A DNA stretch of 35,626 bases from an uncultured Lachnospiraceae bacterium (GTDB lineage Bacteria; Bacillota; Clostridia; Lachnospirales; Lachnospiraceae): the NCBI GenBank assembly GCA_934438085.1, contig CAKSBC010000021.1:1-35626 (forward strand), written 5' to 3'. The notes under the pieces were generated by a model. That model was not told the DNA's origin. It worked only from the letters and a program-made list of their open reading frames with translations, and searched no databases. The translations under genes were made by a program, and so were the position numbers. Shown here one piece after another: positions 6,193 to 14,064 of this stretch. The stretch's first letter is position 1; every line of letters begins with the position of its first letter.

Positions 6193-8539
6193 ATGGATGT
6201 TACAAAAAGAGTAGAGGTATTACGAAAGGAAATGCGAGAGCAGGACATTGGACTGTCCCTGATCCTTGGACACGAAAACATGTTCTACTATACCAATTAC
6301 AAGGCTATCATTTATTCTCGGCCGATCATGATTGTAATCAACGAAAAGACAGTCAACGCAATCGTTCCGGGACTGGAAGAGGATCATTCCAAGGCACATT
6401 GCACCGCAGATAACATTTTCGTATACTATGAGCATCCGGAGAAGAAAGAAAAGGGCCCGAGCCACATGTACTTCCTGGACGAGCTTACCGAGAAACTAGG
6501 CAGGGGCGCGAAGATCGGCGTAGAGTTCGGGATCATCTCTATGAGTCTGGCTGCTTACCTCGAGAGAAAGGGATTCGTTCTTCATGACATCGGACCGTTC
6601 ATCGAGCATAGCCGTTATATTAAGAGTGAAGAGGAAAAAGAATTGATGCGTCTCTCTGGAAAAATCGTCAGCGGAGCTCTGGCAGCAAGTATCAACAATT
6701 GCAAGAGTGGCATGACCGAGATGGATATGGATGCGCTGGGCAATGCCTACATCATGGAGGAGACCCCGAAGATGCTTCCGGGCGCGACCCTTGATATTTT
6801 TGTCATGAGTCCCGGTGGCCTGGCCAGAACTAATATGCCGCATGTCTTCTCTAATACCAGAAGGTACGAGGAGAATGAGGTCATCCTCCACAGCCGCCAG
6901 GTCGGCATTAACGGTTACCGCGCAGAAATCGAACGAACCTTCTTCCTTGGAAAGTCTTCCGATAAGCAAAAGGAAATCTACAAGGTCATGACCGAAGCGC
7001 AGCAGACCATGCTGGATGGTATCAGACCTGGTATTACAGCCGGTGAGGCAGACAGCCTAGGACGAAAGGTTATCCAGAAGGCAGGACTCGGTGAATATTC
7101 CAATCACAGATGCGGACATGGTATCGGCCTCGGACTACATGAGCCGCCATACCTTAAAGGCGATGCCAGTGACAACTCGGATGATTACATATTGGCCGGC
7201 CGAAAGGCACCGCTTCTAATTGTTGCGGGTTCGCTCTTCGCGACCTGGGTCTCCTCCGCGACTGTTATGGGTTACGCAGGTTCCGGCTTCTCTGTAGGTC
7301 TCGGCGCCTACTGGTCAGGTGCAAGCTTTATTGCGACCACCATGTGGATGGGCTGGTACATTATTCCGAGGCTCCGCCGTGCTGGTGTCACTACGGTCCC
7401 GGAGCTTTTCGAGCATTACTTTGGCGGTCCCCACCGCATCGTTGCCCTTCTCCTCAGCCTTGGCCGTGACCTGGGAGTCATTGCATCCATTTCCATCGCT
7501 CTGGCTAATATTTTTCAGTCCCTGTTCGGTATTCCGCAAATTATGGCACTGGTCATTACTGTAGGCGTCGTATTGATATTCACAGCTTCTGGCGGAATGT
7601 GGGCCGTGCTGGTCACCGATACCATCCAGTCCGTTATGATCATTGTCGGGTCAGTGATCCTGATTCCACTCGGCATTGCCAAGGTAGGAGGTCTTCAGGC
7701 TTTCATCGACATGGTCCCGAAGACCCACATCAACCCATTTGCGGCAGGTCTGTCACAGACCACAGGCTGGATTCTCCTCGGCATGTTTATCTCAATGGCT
7801 TACCAGACTGTCCTTCAGAGAGGTCTGGCAGCCAAGGACGACAAGACTGCACGTGACTGCTTTGTTTTCGGCGGGGGTATGGCAATGCTTTGGTACATTA
7901 ATTACTCCTTTCATGGTCGGCATGGTCGCAAAGGTAGTTTATCCCGACATCAACGCTTCCGACGCTTACCTGACCATGTGCAATATCCTCGGTCCGTATG
8001 CAGGCATCTTTTTCGTAGTCTGCCTGATGGCATCTTGTATGTCCACCATCAGTTCATGCATCTTGACCACTACTGCAAACATCACTCTGGATGTCTATAA
8101 GCGCTTCATTAACCCGAATGCTTCCGATAAGCAGATTGTTACTCTCCAGAGAGTTTGTCTTCTGGTCATCGCAGTCTTCTGCGCATGGGTCGGCAAGAAG
8201 CTTCCTTACATCTTGGAGCTCTTCTGGATTGGCGGACGCGTCATGGCTTCCGGCCTGGCACCGGTATTCGCAGCCCTGATCCTCTGGCCGAGGGCACGCC
8301 GCGCCCCGAAAGCTACTTTCCTGGCAATGATTGCTGGTGCTGCAGCTTCAATTGGTGCACAGATCTTCCAGGCGTCTGCATTCGCTGCCATGAGCGGACA
8401 GAACAACGTCGTGACCCTGTTCAAGCTGGATCCGGTCCTTGTAGGACTTCCGTTCTGTTTCACGGTTCTGATTATCGGTGTACTGCTCGAGACAAAGAAC
8501 CAGACCCCCGGGTTACTGGCTAAGTATAAGGTTGACTAA
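6193..8539 (+). pseudogene. In-frame fusion of creatinase-like M24 protein and SSS-family symporter, frameshifted
   Basis: Start ATG 6193 behind GGAAGGAAG. Codons to about 7170 encode an N-terminal creatinase domain and a pita-bread M24 domain, ending after CGHGIGLGLHEPPYL. Without a stop it then continues in frame as a sodium:solute symporter from its early DDYILAGRKAP and SLFATWVSSATVMGYAG motifs. The last 50-60 residues of M24 and about the first 30 of the symporter are missing, so one deletion probably joined two genes. Around 7897-7904 (TACATTAATTACT) an extra base shifts the frame; the symporter continues in frame +1 (TPFMVGMVAKVVYPDINA) to TAA at 8539. In the M24 part the usual metal-binding Asp positions read LHSRQVGINGYRAEIERTF, resembling creatinase-type non-peptidases. 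Intact ancestors would have hydrolysed and imported a small nitrogenous compound; that is inference. Confidence 0.82.
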
Positions 8540-8557
8540 AAGCCACATGAATGAATT

Positions 8558-8586
8558 ACTGCCGACTCTTTTGAAGAGCCGGCAGT
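8558..8586 (+). promoter_or_regulatory. Intergenic hairpin between symporter remnant and barrel protein
   Basis: CTGCCG(A)CTCTT pairs with AAGAG(C)CGGCAG around TTG, 11 pairs with one mismatch. No T run follows; a purine-rich AAAAAGGAGAG ribosome site comes next. It is more likely an mRNA processing or stability element than a terminator. Confidence 0.5.
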
Positions 8587-8607
8587 TTGAAAAAGGAGAG
8601 ATAGATT

Positions 8608-8901
8608 ATGACATATATTTTTGAATACGACATCGTACCTGGAAAGACCGCAGAGTTTTTTGAATTCATGGAGAAGGAAGGCGGTAAGTTCTGGACACAG
8701 TTTGAAGAAGTGGAAAAGTATGAGGTCTTCTCTAAAATGGGAGGGACCCCCGCATACGAGGCACATGTGGAGATCAGCGGCTTCGATGCCTTTAACAAGA
8801 TTCGAATGCACCCAGACTGGGACAAAGTTGCTGCCAAGACATCTGCCTATACCATGAACACGCAGAGAAGGTTCCTGCTTCCGCATGTGAGCTACAGCTG
8901 A
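8608..8901 (+). CDS. Small dimeric alpha/beta-barrel (antibiotic biosynthesis monooxygenase-like) protein
   Basis: 97 residues; AAAAAGGAGAG lies just upstream. The pattern of an N-terminal strand (TYIFEYDIVPGKTAEFFEFM), a helix, a GGTPAYEAHVEI strand and DAFNKIRMHPDWDKVA suits the ferredoxin-like dimeric barrel fold of ABM/NIPSNAP-type proteins, which include small oxygenases, isomerases and proteins of unknown role. No certain catalytic residue is visible. It lies 68 bp behind the M24/symporter remnant and is followed by a terminator, so it was the last gene of that unit and may once have acted on the same imported compound. Confidence 0.6.
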   Translation: MTYIFEYDIVPGKTAEFFEFMEKEGGKFWTQFEEVEKYEVFSKMGGTPAYEAHVEISGFDAFNKIRMHPDWDKVAAKTSAYTMNTQRRFLLPHVSYS

Positions 8902-8928
8902 TATCTGAAACAATAAAAAGTCATTTAT

Positions 8929-8965
8929 AAACTGCCTGGTTTCTTAATTGCTCCGGGCAGTTTTT
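8929..8965 (+). terminator. Rho-independent terminator
   Basis: AAACTGCC...(TGG) pairs with (CCG)GGCAGTTT (stem arms near 8929-8939 and 8953-8963), ending in TTTTT. It closes the rightward island transcript behind the barrel-protein gene. Confidence 0.8.
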
Positions 8966-9037
8966 CTCACACAAAAGTGAAGCTGGAAAGCCGTATGTAC
9001 AGGTATTTCTGTCTCTCATAAGGCTTTCTGTTTTATA

Positions 9038-9076
9038 GGGTCCGGCGGGGTTCGAACCCACGACCTCACGTACGTT
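9038..9076 (-). pseudogene. 3' half of a tRNA (remnant)
   Basis: On the minus strand, GTGGGTTCGAACCCCGC forms a complete T arm and continues with GGACCC, as in an acceptor 3' strand. No matching 5' half or anticodon arm is found next to it. Free tRNA 3' halves are typical scars of islands that integrate in tRNA genes. Amino acid identity is not determined. Confidence 0.5.
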
Positions 9077-9090
9077 AAGAGAATTAATAC

Positions 9091-9118
9091 TTGAATGATA
9101 TCATGATTTTGATATAAT
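9091..9118 (+). promoter_or_regulatory. Toxin-antitoxin promoter with palindromic operator
   Basis: TTGAAT (9091-9096) and TATAAT (9113-9118) are 16 bases apart. Between them lies the perfect palindrome ATGATATCAT (9095-9104). Phd/YefM antitoxins with their toxins commonly repress their own promoter through such palindromes. AAAGGAGG (9126-9133) precedes the ATG at 9142. Confidence 0.65.
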
Positions 9119-9141
9119 TATGATAAAAGGAGGAACGGATT

Positions 9142-9402
9142 ATGCTGCAAATCAAACCAGTTTCGGATCTAAGGAATAAGTTCACTGATATTGAAAAAAT
9201 AGTTAAAACAGGTCAGCCTGTTTTTTTGACCAAAAACGGATATGGATCGATGGTTGTATTAAGTATGGAGGCATATTCAAGACTGACAGATTCAGTAGAA
9301 GCCGCATTAAGTGAAGCGGATGCTACCGCCGCATCTGATCCGACAAGGCTGTCTCACGAAGAAGTGTTTTCTAGATTGAGGGGCAGGGTCAATGCGAGAT
9401 AA
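9142..9402 (+). CDS. Phd/YefM-family antitoxin
   Basis: 86 residues, usual length. The N-terminal half carries the family DNA-binding and dimer fold: the MLQIKPVSDLRNKFTDIEK opening, then GQPVFLTKNGYGSMVVLSMEAYSRL. The C-terminal tail is flexible and should wrap the toxin. It has a strong ribosome site and an autoregulatory-looking promoter, and its last 11 bases overlap the toxin start, the normal coupling in type II modules. On an island, such pairs often stabilise the element. Confidence 0.9.
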   Translation: MLQIKPVSDLRNKFTDIEKIVKTGQPVFLTKNGYGSMVVLSMEAYSRLTDSVEAALSEADATAASDPTRLSHEEVFSRLRGRVNAR

Positions 9403-9718
9403 CTACACACTCAGATATCTTCCGCTTTTCTATGAGGATTTGAAAGAGAAGATTACGTATATTTCTGACGAACTGGCAAATCCGGAGGCTGCTTTGGGAT
9501 TGATAGATGCCGTTGAAGCGGCAATTATGAAAAGGCTGCCGAATGCTGAGTCGTTTGAGCAGTATCATTCTCAAATCGATCATCAGTATCCATACTATCA
9601 TATAAATGTCAAAAACTATATGGTTTTCTATGTAATTATCGATGATGAAGGCACAGAAAAGATTATGGAGGTAAGACGATTCCTGTATAAAGGCCAAAAC
9701 CGGGATGAAATAGTATAA
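9392..9718 (+). CDS. RelE/ParE-superfamily toxin
   Basis: 108 residues. It has the short RelE/ParE fold: LRYLPLFYEDLKEKITYI at the start, a central helix pair (NPEAALGLIDAVEAAI), then strands YYHINVKNYMVFYVII and KIMEVRRFLYKGQN, the conserved hydrophobic plus Arg-rich end. Family members cut ribosome-bound mRNA or poison gyrase; which applies here cannot be told. It overlaps the antitoxin by 11 bases and appears intact. A CAAGTG/CACTTG hairpin (9725-9747) follows. Confidence 0.88.
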   Translation: MRDNYTLRYLPLFYEDLKEKITYISDELANPEAALGLIDAVEAAIMKRLPNAESFEQYHSQIDHQYPYYHINVKNYMVFYVIIDDEGTEKIMEVRRFLYKGQNRDEIV

Positions 9719-9813
9719 GAAATTCAAGTGTTCAAAATGATCACTTGATATTGAGAAATAATAAGCGGCGAGAAGCGATTACGGCATTTCTCCTTTCTCA
9801 GAAATGAAAAAAA

Positions 9814-9833
9814 TTGAAGATACTTTTGAAGAC
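9814..9833 (+). repeat. TTGAAGAY repeats inside right island end
   Basis: TTGAAGAT (9814-9821) and TTGAAGAC (9826-9833) match the three copies inside the left end, and the longer ACTTTTGAAGACAC (9822-9835) is also found at 692-705 with the same surroundings. A GCCCAT/ATGGGC hairpin (9857-9871) lies between these and the attR core. Confidence 0.5.
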
Positions 9834-9890
9834 ACTCAATTTAGGTGACCTGAAACGCCCATTTCATGGGCCTCTCAACCCACAGTGCCC

Positions 9891-9911
9891 TTCGATTCCC
9901 GACACGCTCAT
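9891..9911 (+). repeat. attR: duplicated tRNA-Lys 3' end
   Basis: Exact 21-bp copy of 591-611, standing alone with no tRNA 5' half in front. It marks the right end of the island. Confidence 0.8.
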
Positions 9912-9966
9912 TTTAAACGGAAAGCCTTATATATAATGGTTTTCCTTTATTTGTATTGGTATACAA

Positions 9967-10003
9967 AAAGACGCGTGAAAAAACTTTCATTTTTTCACAC
10001 GCC
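9967..10003 (-). terminator. Terminator of dehydratase copy 2
   Basis: GTGAAAAAA (9975-9983) and TTTTTTCAC (9990-9998) form a 9-bp stem with loop CTTTCA. On the minus strand it is followed by CTTTTTG. It sits 46 bases past the stop of the leftward dehydratase gene. Confidence 0.7.
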
Positions 10004-10048
10004 CCGTGATTGTACCTAAATTAGCATTATTATACATGATGGGATAGC

Positions 10049-11731
10049 TTACAGGCTCTTCCAGTCGATGATGGCGCCTTTGTCTGCAGATTTGGCCAAC
10101 GTCTGAAAGATTCGCAGATAGCCGGTCGTCTTCTTCGGTTCGTAGCGCCAGTTCTTACGGCGCTCCGCCAGTTCTTCTTCACTCACATGCAGCGTCAGTT
10201 CCCTGGTGTTCACATCCACTGTTATCTTGTCGCCGTCCTGCACTAGGGCAATGGGACCGCCGACCGCCGCTTCCGGAGAAATATGACCTACGAAACAACC
10301 ATTGTTGGTACCCGAGAAGCGTCCGTCGGTAATCAGCGCTGTGGAAGTATCCAACCCCTGTCCATAGAGGAGCTTCATTGGACGGTACATTTCACGCATG
10401 CCCGGGCCTCCTTTGGGACCTTCATAGCGAATGACCACTACGTGGCCGGGCTTGACCTTGTGCTCGGCCAAAGCTTCGTCGCATTCCTCCTGAGAATTGA
10501 AGCAAATAGCAGTTCCGGTGAAATGCCGTACCTCTTCCTTGATTCCGGCAGGCTTAGCCACTCCGGTATCCGGAGCAAGATTGCCGCGCATAATAGCCAA
10601 TCCGGCGAGGGTGCTGAAAGGTCTGTCTAACGGGCGAATCACTTCATCGTCACGTTCTCCGTAAAGGTAAAGATGTTCTTCCAAATTCTCTCGGAGAGTC
10701 TTGGCGGTAACTGTCATTACATCCATGTCCAGTTTCTCCTTCAGCATTTCCATGACTCTGACGACGCCTCCGGCCTTGTAAAAGTCTTCCATATCATGAT
10801 CGTAGGAAGAAGGATTAATCTTGGCAATCTGTGGAATATCATAGCTCTGCCTGTCGATCTCCTTAAGGATCTGGTTGGTATCGAAGCCCAGTTCGTAGCC
10901 CAGGGCGCAGAGATGAATCACTGCATTGGTGGAACCGCCGGATGCAAGGACGTATTTGATGGCATTCTGTACTGCGGAATAGGTCATGATATCACGCGGA
11001 CGGATATCTTTTTTGACCAGCTCCATGATCATTTCACCGGTATAGGTGGCTAGTCTCAGGCGGTGGTTGAAGACCGCAGGTGCTGTTCCGGCGTCCGGGA
11101 GGGTCATGCCCAGGGCCTCCGCCATACAGCACATGGTATTGGCGGTACCATAGAAATTACAGGATCCGCAGGTGGGCTGAGTTACATATCCCAAGCGGCG
11201 TACATCGTCCATCGTCGCTTTGCCGACTTGGTACATGCCGAAAGCTTCCGTACAGGCGGAAGCGTCCGCCTTCTTTTTCGCACCGAAGGCCGGTCCGCCC
11301 AGCATCGGTCCACCCGGCAGCACAATTGCAGGAATATTGGCTCTGACAGCACCCATCAGCAAACCCGGGACGATTTTGTCACAGGAACCCAGCAACACGA
11401 TGCCGGAAAATTTGTGGGCCCTGCACATGGTTTCCACGCTGTCTGCAATGACCTGGCGGGAAGGAAGGATCGCCATGGCACCATCGTGAGTATTACCTAC
11501 GCTGTCACAGCATCCGATGGTACCGAACTCCAGCGCGTTGCCACCGGCACGGTAAATGCCTTTGCGCACAAAGTCGGCGAGCTGGCGCAGATTGGTGTGC
11601 CCCGCCACGATATCGCTGAAACAGTTGCAGATGCCTATAGTGGGCCTGTTAAGTTCTTCATAATCGATACCACATGCCGTTAGTACACGAAAAGGATGCA
11701 AATTATACTTTTTGATATCTTTTTCTGCCAT
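10049..11731 (-). CDS. IlvD/Edd-family iron-sulfur dehydratase (copy 2)
   Basis: 560 residues from the ATG at 11731, with AGGAGG (11740-11745) 8 bases upstream; an ATG at 11758 in the same frame has no such site. Same family as the gene at 3850-5547, sharing GSCDKIVPG (Cys117), PTCGSCNFYGTANTM (Cys191), GGSTNAVIHL, DGRFSGTNNG and GHISPEAAVGGPIALV. The third metal-ligand region reads IVAGHTNL, without Cys at that spot, but CNC lies a few residues earlier. It lies just outside the right tRNA-Lys repeat, stands alone, and has its own terminator. Base composition is like the island and unlike the genes to its right. Both dihydroxy-acid and sugar-acid substrates are possible. Confidence 0.92.
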   Translation of the reverse strand: MAEKDIKKYNLHPFRVLTACGIDYEELNRPTIGICNCFSDIVAGHTNLRQLADFVRKGIYRAGGNALEFGTIGCCDSVGNTHDGAMAILPSRQVIADSVETMCRAHKFSGIVLLGSCDKIVPGLLMGAVRANIPAIVLPGGPMLGGPAFGAKKKADASACTEAFGMYQVGKATMDDVRRLGYVTQPTCGSCNFYGTANTMCCMAEALGMTLPDAGTAPAVFNHRLRLATYTGEMIMELVKKDIRPRDIMTYSAVQNAIKYVLASGGSTNAVIHLCALGYELGFDTNQILKEIDRQSYDIPQIAKINPSSYDHDMEDFYKAGGVVRVMEMLKEKLDMDVMTVTAKTLRENLEEHLYLYGERDDEVIRPLDRPFSTLAGLAIMRGNLAPDTGVAKPAGIKEEVRHFTGTAICFNSQEECDEALAEHKVKPGHVVVIRYEGPKGGPGMREMYRPMKLLYGQGLDTSTALITDGRFSGTNNGCFVGHISPEAAVGGPIALVQDGDKITVDVNTRELTLHVSEEELAERRKNWRYEPKKTTGYLRIFQTLAKSADKGAIIDWKSL

Positions 11732-12352
11732 TTGGAAAACCTCCTGATCATGTTCCAATTGATAATCTGATTATCGTTCTGATGATTCAAATTTTGTTCC
11801 CCGCCCGGCGGCGTTCTATGCTGGAACAAAAAACCATAGGCGGTAGTCTGCCTGTTGTTTCATTATATGGAGAGGGATTCCAAAAAAGAAGTATCGAAAT
11901 AATTATGGAATAGATATAATAAATTGTTATATCTTTTCACAAAACAGAATCTATTCCAGACCAAGATAGAGGGACCGGTCTTTGCTCACATGAACGAGAT
12001 GGGAAAGAATTTTAGGCTAACCGCAATAAGCAGTTTCAACCACTTATTTCGGATACCCTTTTTTATTGTCCCTATAAGTTGTTTTAACAGTCTATTAATT
12101 GAACACGGGCATTTCAAATGATATATTCAATATACGATTATTCTTTATTGGATTAATTGATTTAACCGGATTAATTGATTTAACCGGATTAATTGATTTA
12201 ACTGGATTATTTTATTTTACTATGGCGTTGTTTTTACTAATGTTATGTATGTGAACAGAAGTAATGTTAGCAAAAGTTAGAGAAATAAATAGTAGGAAGA
12301 GTTAGAGAAATAAATGTTAGCAAAAGTTTGAGAAACAGAGGTAGAGAAGCAA
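11732..12352. other. Divergent intergenic region, 621 bp
   Basis: No gene seen. The left 120 bp are GC-rich like the dehydratase; the rest is very AT-rich, so composition changes here. It holds an inverted repeat AGATATAA/TTATATCT (11912-11934), the 18-bp tandem repeat, and a second imprecise repeat just before the next gene: GTTAGAGAAATAAAT at 12276-12290 and 12301-12315, and ATGTTAGCAAAAGTT at 12264-12278 and 12314-12328. Confidence 0.5.
12150..12209 (+). repeat. Tandem repeat, 18 bp x 3.3
   Basis: GGATTAATTGATTTAACC at 12150-12167 and 12168-12185, then a copy with the last base changed at 12186-12203 and a partial GGATTA. There are no spacers, so this is not CRISPR. It lies about 145 bp upstream of the third dehydratase. 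Confidence 0.85.
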
Positions 12353-14038
12353 ATGAAGCTTAGAAGTCAGGAAGTTAGAAGAAAAAGTCCGGAGGCTGAT
12401 CCTCTCTGGATAGGAAAGGGCTGTTCATTTGAGGATCTTTCAAAGCCACAGATACTCGTTGAAACAACCTTCGGAGACAGTCATCCGGGCAGTATGCATC
12501 TGGATAAGGTTGCTGATATTGTTAAGAGTGGTTTATATGCTTCCGGTATGAGACCGTCAGTATATACTGTTACAGATATTTGTGATGGTGTAGCTACCGG
12601 TCATGACGGCATGAATTACTCTCTCGTCTCCAGAGAGCTTATTGCAGGAATGACGGAAATACATGCAAGGACTTCCGGCTACGATGGCATCATCTGTTCT
12701 TCATCATGCGACAAGGCTGTTCCGGGGCACCTGATGGCTATTGCAAGGCTTGATATTCCTGCTATACATATTCCGGGAGGATCAATGATGGCCGGGCCGG
12801 CATTCATTTCGGCTGATACTGCGTATGAAGCGGATATGCACGTTTCAACAGGTGAAATGTCGAAGGATGAGCAGATTTATATTAAGCGAAATGCATGTCC
12901 GGGATGTGGCGCGTGTCAGTATATGGGCACTGCAAGTACCATGCAATGTATGTCGGAAGCACTCGGAATGGCTCTCCCGGGAGCTGCAATAGCTCCGGCA
13001 GGCGGAAATCTTATGCTCAGCCTTGCAAGGAATGCAGCTGATTGTATGAAAGTATTAATTGATAAGGACATTAAGCCATCAGACATTCTTACAAAGGATG
13101 CCTTTATAAATGCCATAAGAGTTCATGCCGCGATAGGCGGATCAACAAATGCAGTGCTTCATCTTCCCGCTGTTGCGGAAGAGCTTGGAATTGAAATTAA
13201 GCTTGAGGATTTTGACAGATATACAAAAGGTATACCGCTTCTCACTTCTATAATGACAGCCGGTAAATGGCCTACGCAGTACTTTTGGTATGCCGGAGGC
13301 ATTCCGAGGATCATGAAAGAGCTTGCACTTAACGGATTTATCAACACTGATCTTCTGACTGTGACGGGAAACACTATAGGTGAGAATCTTGATATATTGG
13401 AGAAAACCGGATATTTCAGGAGAAGCGAAGAATACATGCGCAACATGGGATTAGCATCGCATGATATCATTAAGAGCTTTGACGATCCATGCAGTCAGGA
13501 TTCCGGCATTACTATACTCAAAGGAAACCTTGCCGAGCAGGGAGCTGTGATCAAGCACTGCGCTGTAGACAGATCGATGTATCATTTTGTAGGACGTGCA
13601 AGAGTTTTTGATAATGAAGAAGCTGCAGAGGAAGCAATATACGGCGGAGGTATAGTTCCGGGAGATGTTGTTGTAATAAGATATGTAGGAAAAAAGGCTG
13701 CAGGTATGCCTGAAATGCTTAAGGCTACAGATGCAATTCTAAATAAGAGTGACATTGCCATGAAGACAGCACTTCTTACAGACGGCAGGTTCTCCGGCGC
13801 TTCAAGAGGCCCATGTGTGGGATATTTGCTTCCTGAAGCCGCAGAAGGCGGAATGATAGCCTATTTGAAGGATGATGATATTATTGAGATCGATGTCGAT
13901 AAAAAGGCTGTTAATGTAATTGGCTATAATAATGAGAAACATTCGCCTCAAGAGGTGGATGCTGAATTTATCAGCAGAAAAGCCTCAATGTCTGTAAAGC
14001 AGTTTAAGCATAAGGGCGTTCTTAAATTTTTAGATTGA
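12353..14038 (+). CDS. Divergent IlvD/Edd-family dehydratase (copy 3)
   Basis: 561 residues. Family motifs are present but altered compared with the other two copies: SSCDKAVPGH (Cys119), CPGCGACQYMGTASTM (Cys185, Cys188), GGSTNAVLHLPA, DGRFSGASRGPCVGYLLPEAAEGG. It lacks the GHISPEAA form near the end and has HPGSMHL at the third ligand region. AT-rich codons match the right part of the window, so it is probably native, not island DNA. The ribosome site is weak (AGAGG), with direct repeats in front. It stands alone, convergent with the MATE gene 26 bp away, with no ilv gene nearby, so a role other than valine/isoleucine synthesis is plausible. Confidence 0.88.
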   Translation: MKLRSQEVRRKSPEADPLWIGKGCSFEDLSKPQILVETTFGDSHPGSMHLDKVADIVKSGLYASGMRPSVYTVTDICDGVATGHDGMNYSLVSRELIAGMTEIHARTSGYDGIICSSSCDKAVPGHLMAIARLDIPAIHIPGGSMMAGPAFISADTAYEADMHVSTGEMSKDEQIYIKRNACPGCGACQYMGTASTMQCMSEALGMALPGAAIAPAGGNLMLSLARNAADCMKVLIDKDIKPSDILTKDAFINAIRVHAAIGGSTNAVLHLPAVAEELGIEIKLEDFDRYTKGIPLLTSIMTAGKWPTQYFWYAGGIPRIMKELALNGFINTDLLTVTGNTIGENLDILEKTGYFRRSEEYMRNMGLASHDIIKSFDDPCSQDSGITILKGNLAEQGAVIKHCAVDRSMYHFVGRARVFDNEEAAEEAIYGGGIVPGDVVVIRYVGKKAAGMPEMLKATDAILNKSDIAMKTALLTDGRFSGASRGPCVGYLLPEAAEGGMIAYLKDDDIIEIDVDKKAVNVIGYNNEKHSPQEVDAEFISRKASMSVKQFKHKGVLKFLD

Positions 14039-14064
14039 AATTACGGTATTGAGCCCTTATTCAC

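Larger units (their letters stand above)
591..9911. mobile_element. Decayed integrative element (genomic island) in tRNA-Lys
   Basis: Seen: a 21-bp perfect direct repeat of the tRNA-Lys 3' end bounds the segment, a tyrosine integrase remnant starts 99 bp inside the tRNA-proximal repeat, a phage/plasmid primase fragment follows it, and TTGAAGAC repeats lie inside both ends. Known: many islands integrate into tRNA 3' ends with the integrase gene next to the tRNA. Inferred: this is an island that lost mobility, since the integrase has two stops and replication is reduced to a fragment. It holds catabolic genes and a toxin-antitoxin pair. Caveat: a complete tRNA-Arg gene and a tRNA 3' fragment lie inside, so the segment may be a composite of several events, and composition suggests foreign DNA continues to about 11.8 kb. 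Confidence 0.72.

Noticed and set aside
6160..8100. A genuine 646-residue bifunctional M24-transporter protein
   Set aside because: The M24 part lacks its C-terminal metal-site strands, the symporter part changes frame near 7900, and the last 65 residues of this frame are Arg/His-rich nonsense.
10049..11758. Longer N-terminus for dehydratase copy 2 starting at 11758
   Set aside because: AGGAGG at 11740-11745 lies inside that extension and at ideal distance from the ATG at 11731.
11924..12121. Short open frame of 65 codons in the AT-rich spacer
   Set aside because: No ribosome site and no recognisable fold; its length is expected by chance in such sequence.
12150..12209. CRISPR array
   Set aside because: The repeats are adjacent without spacers, have no dyad typical of CRISPR repeats, and no cas gene is in the window.
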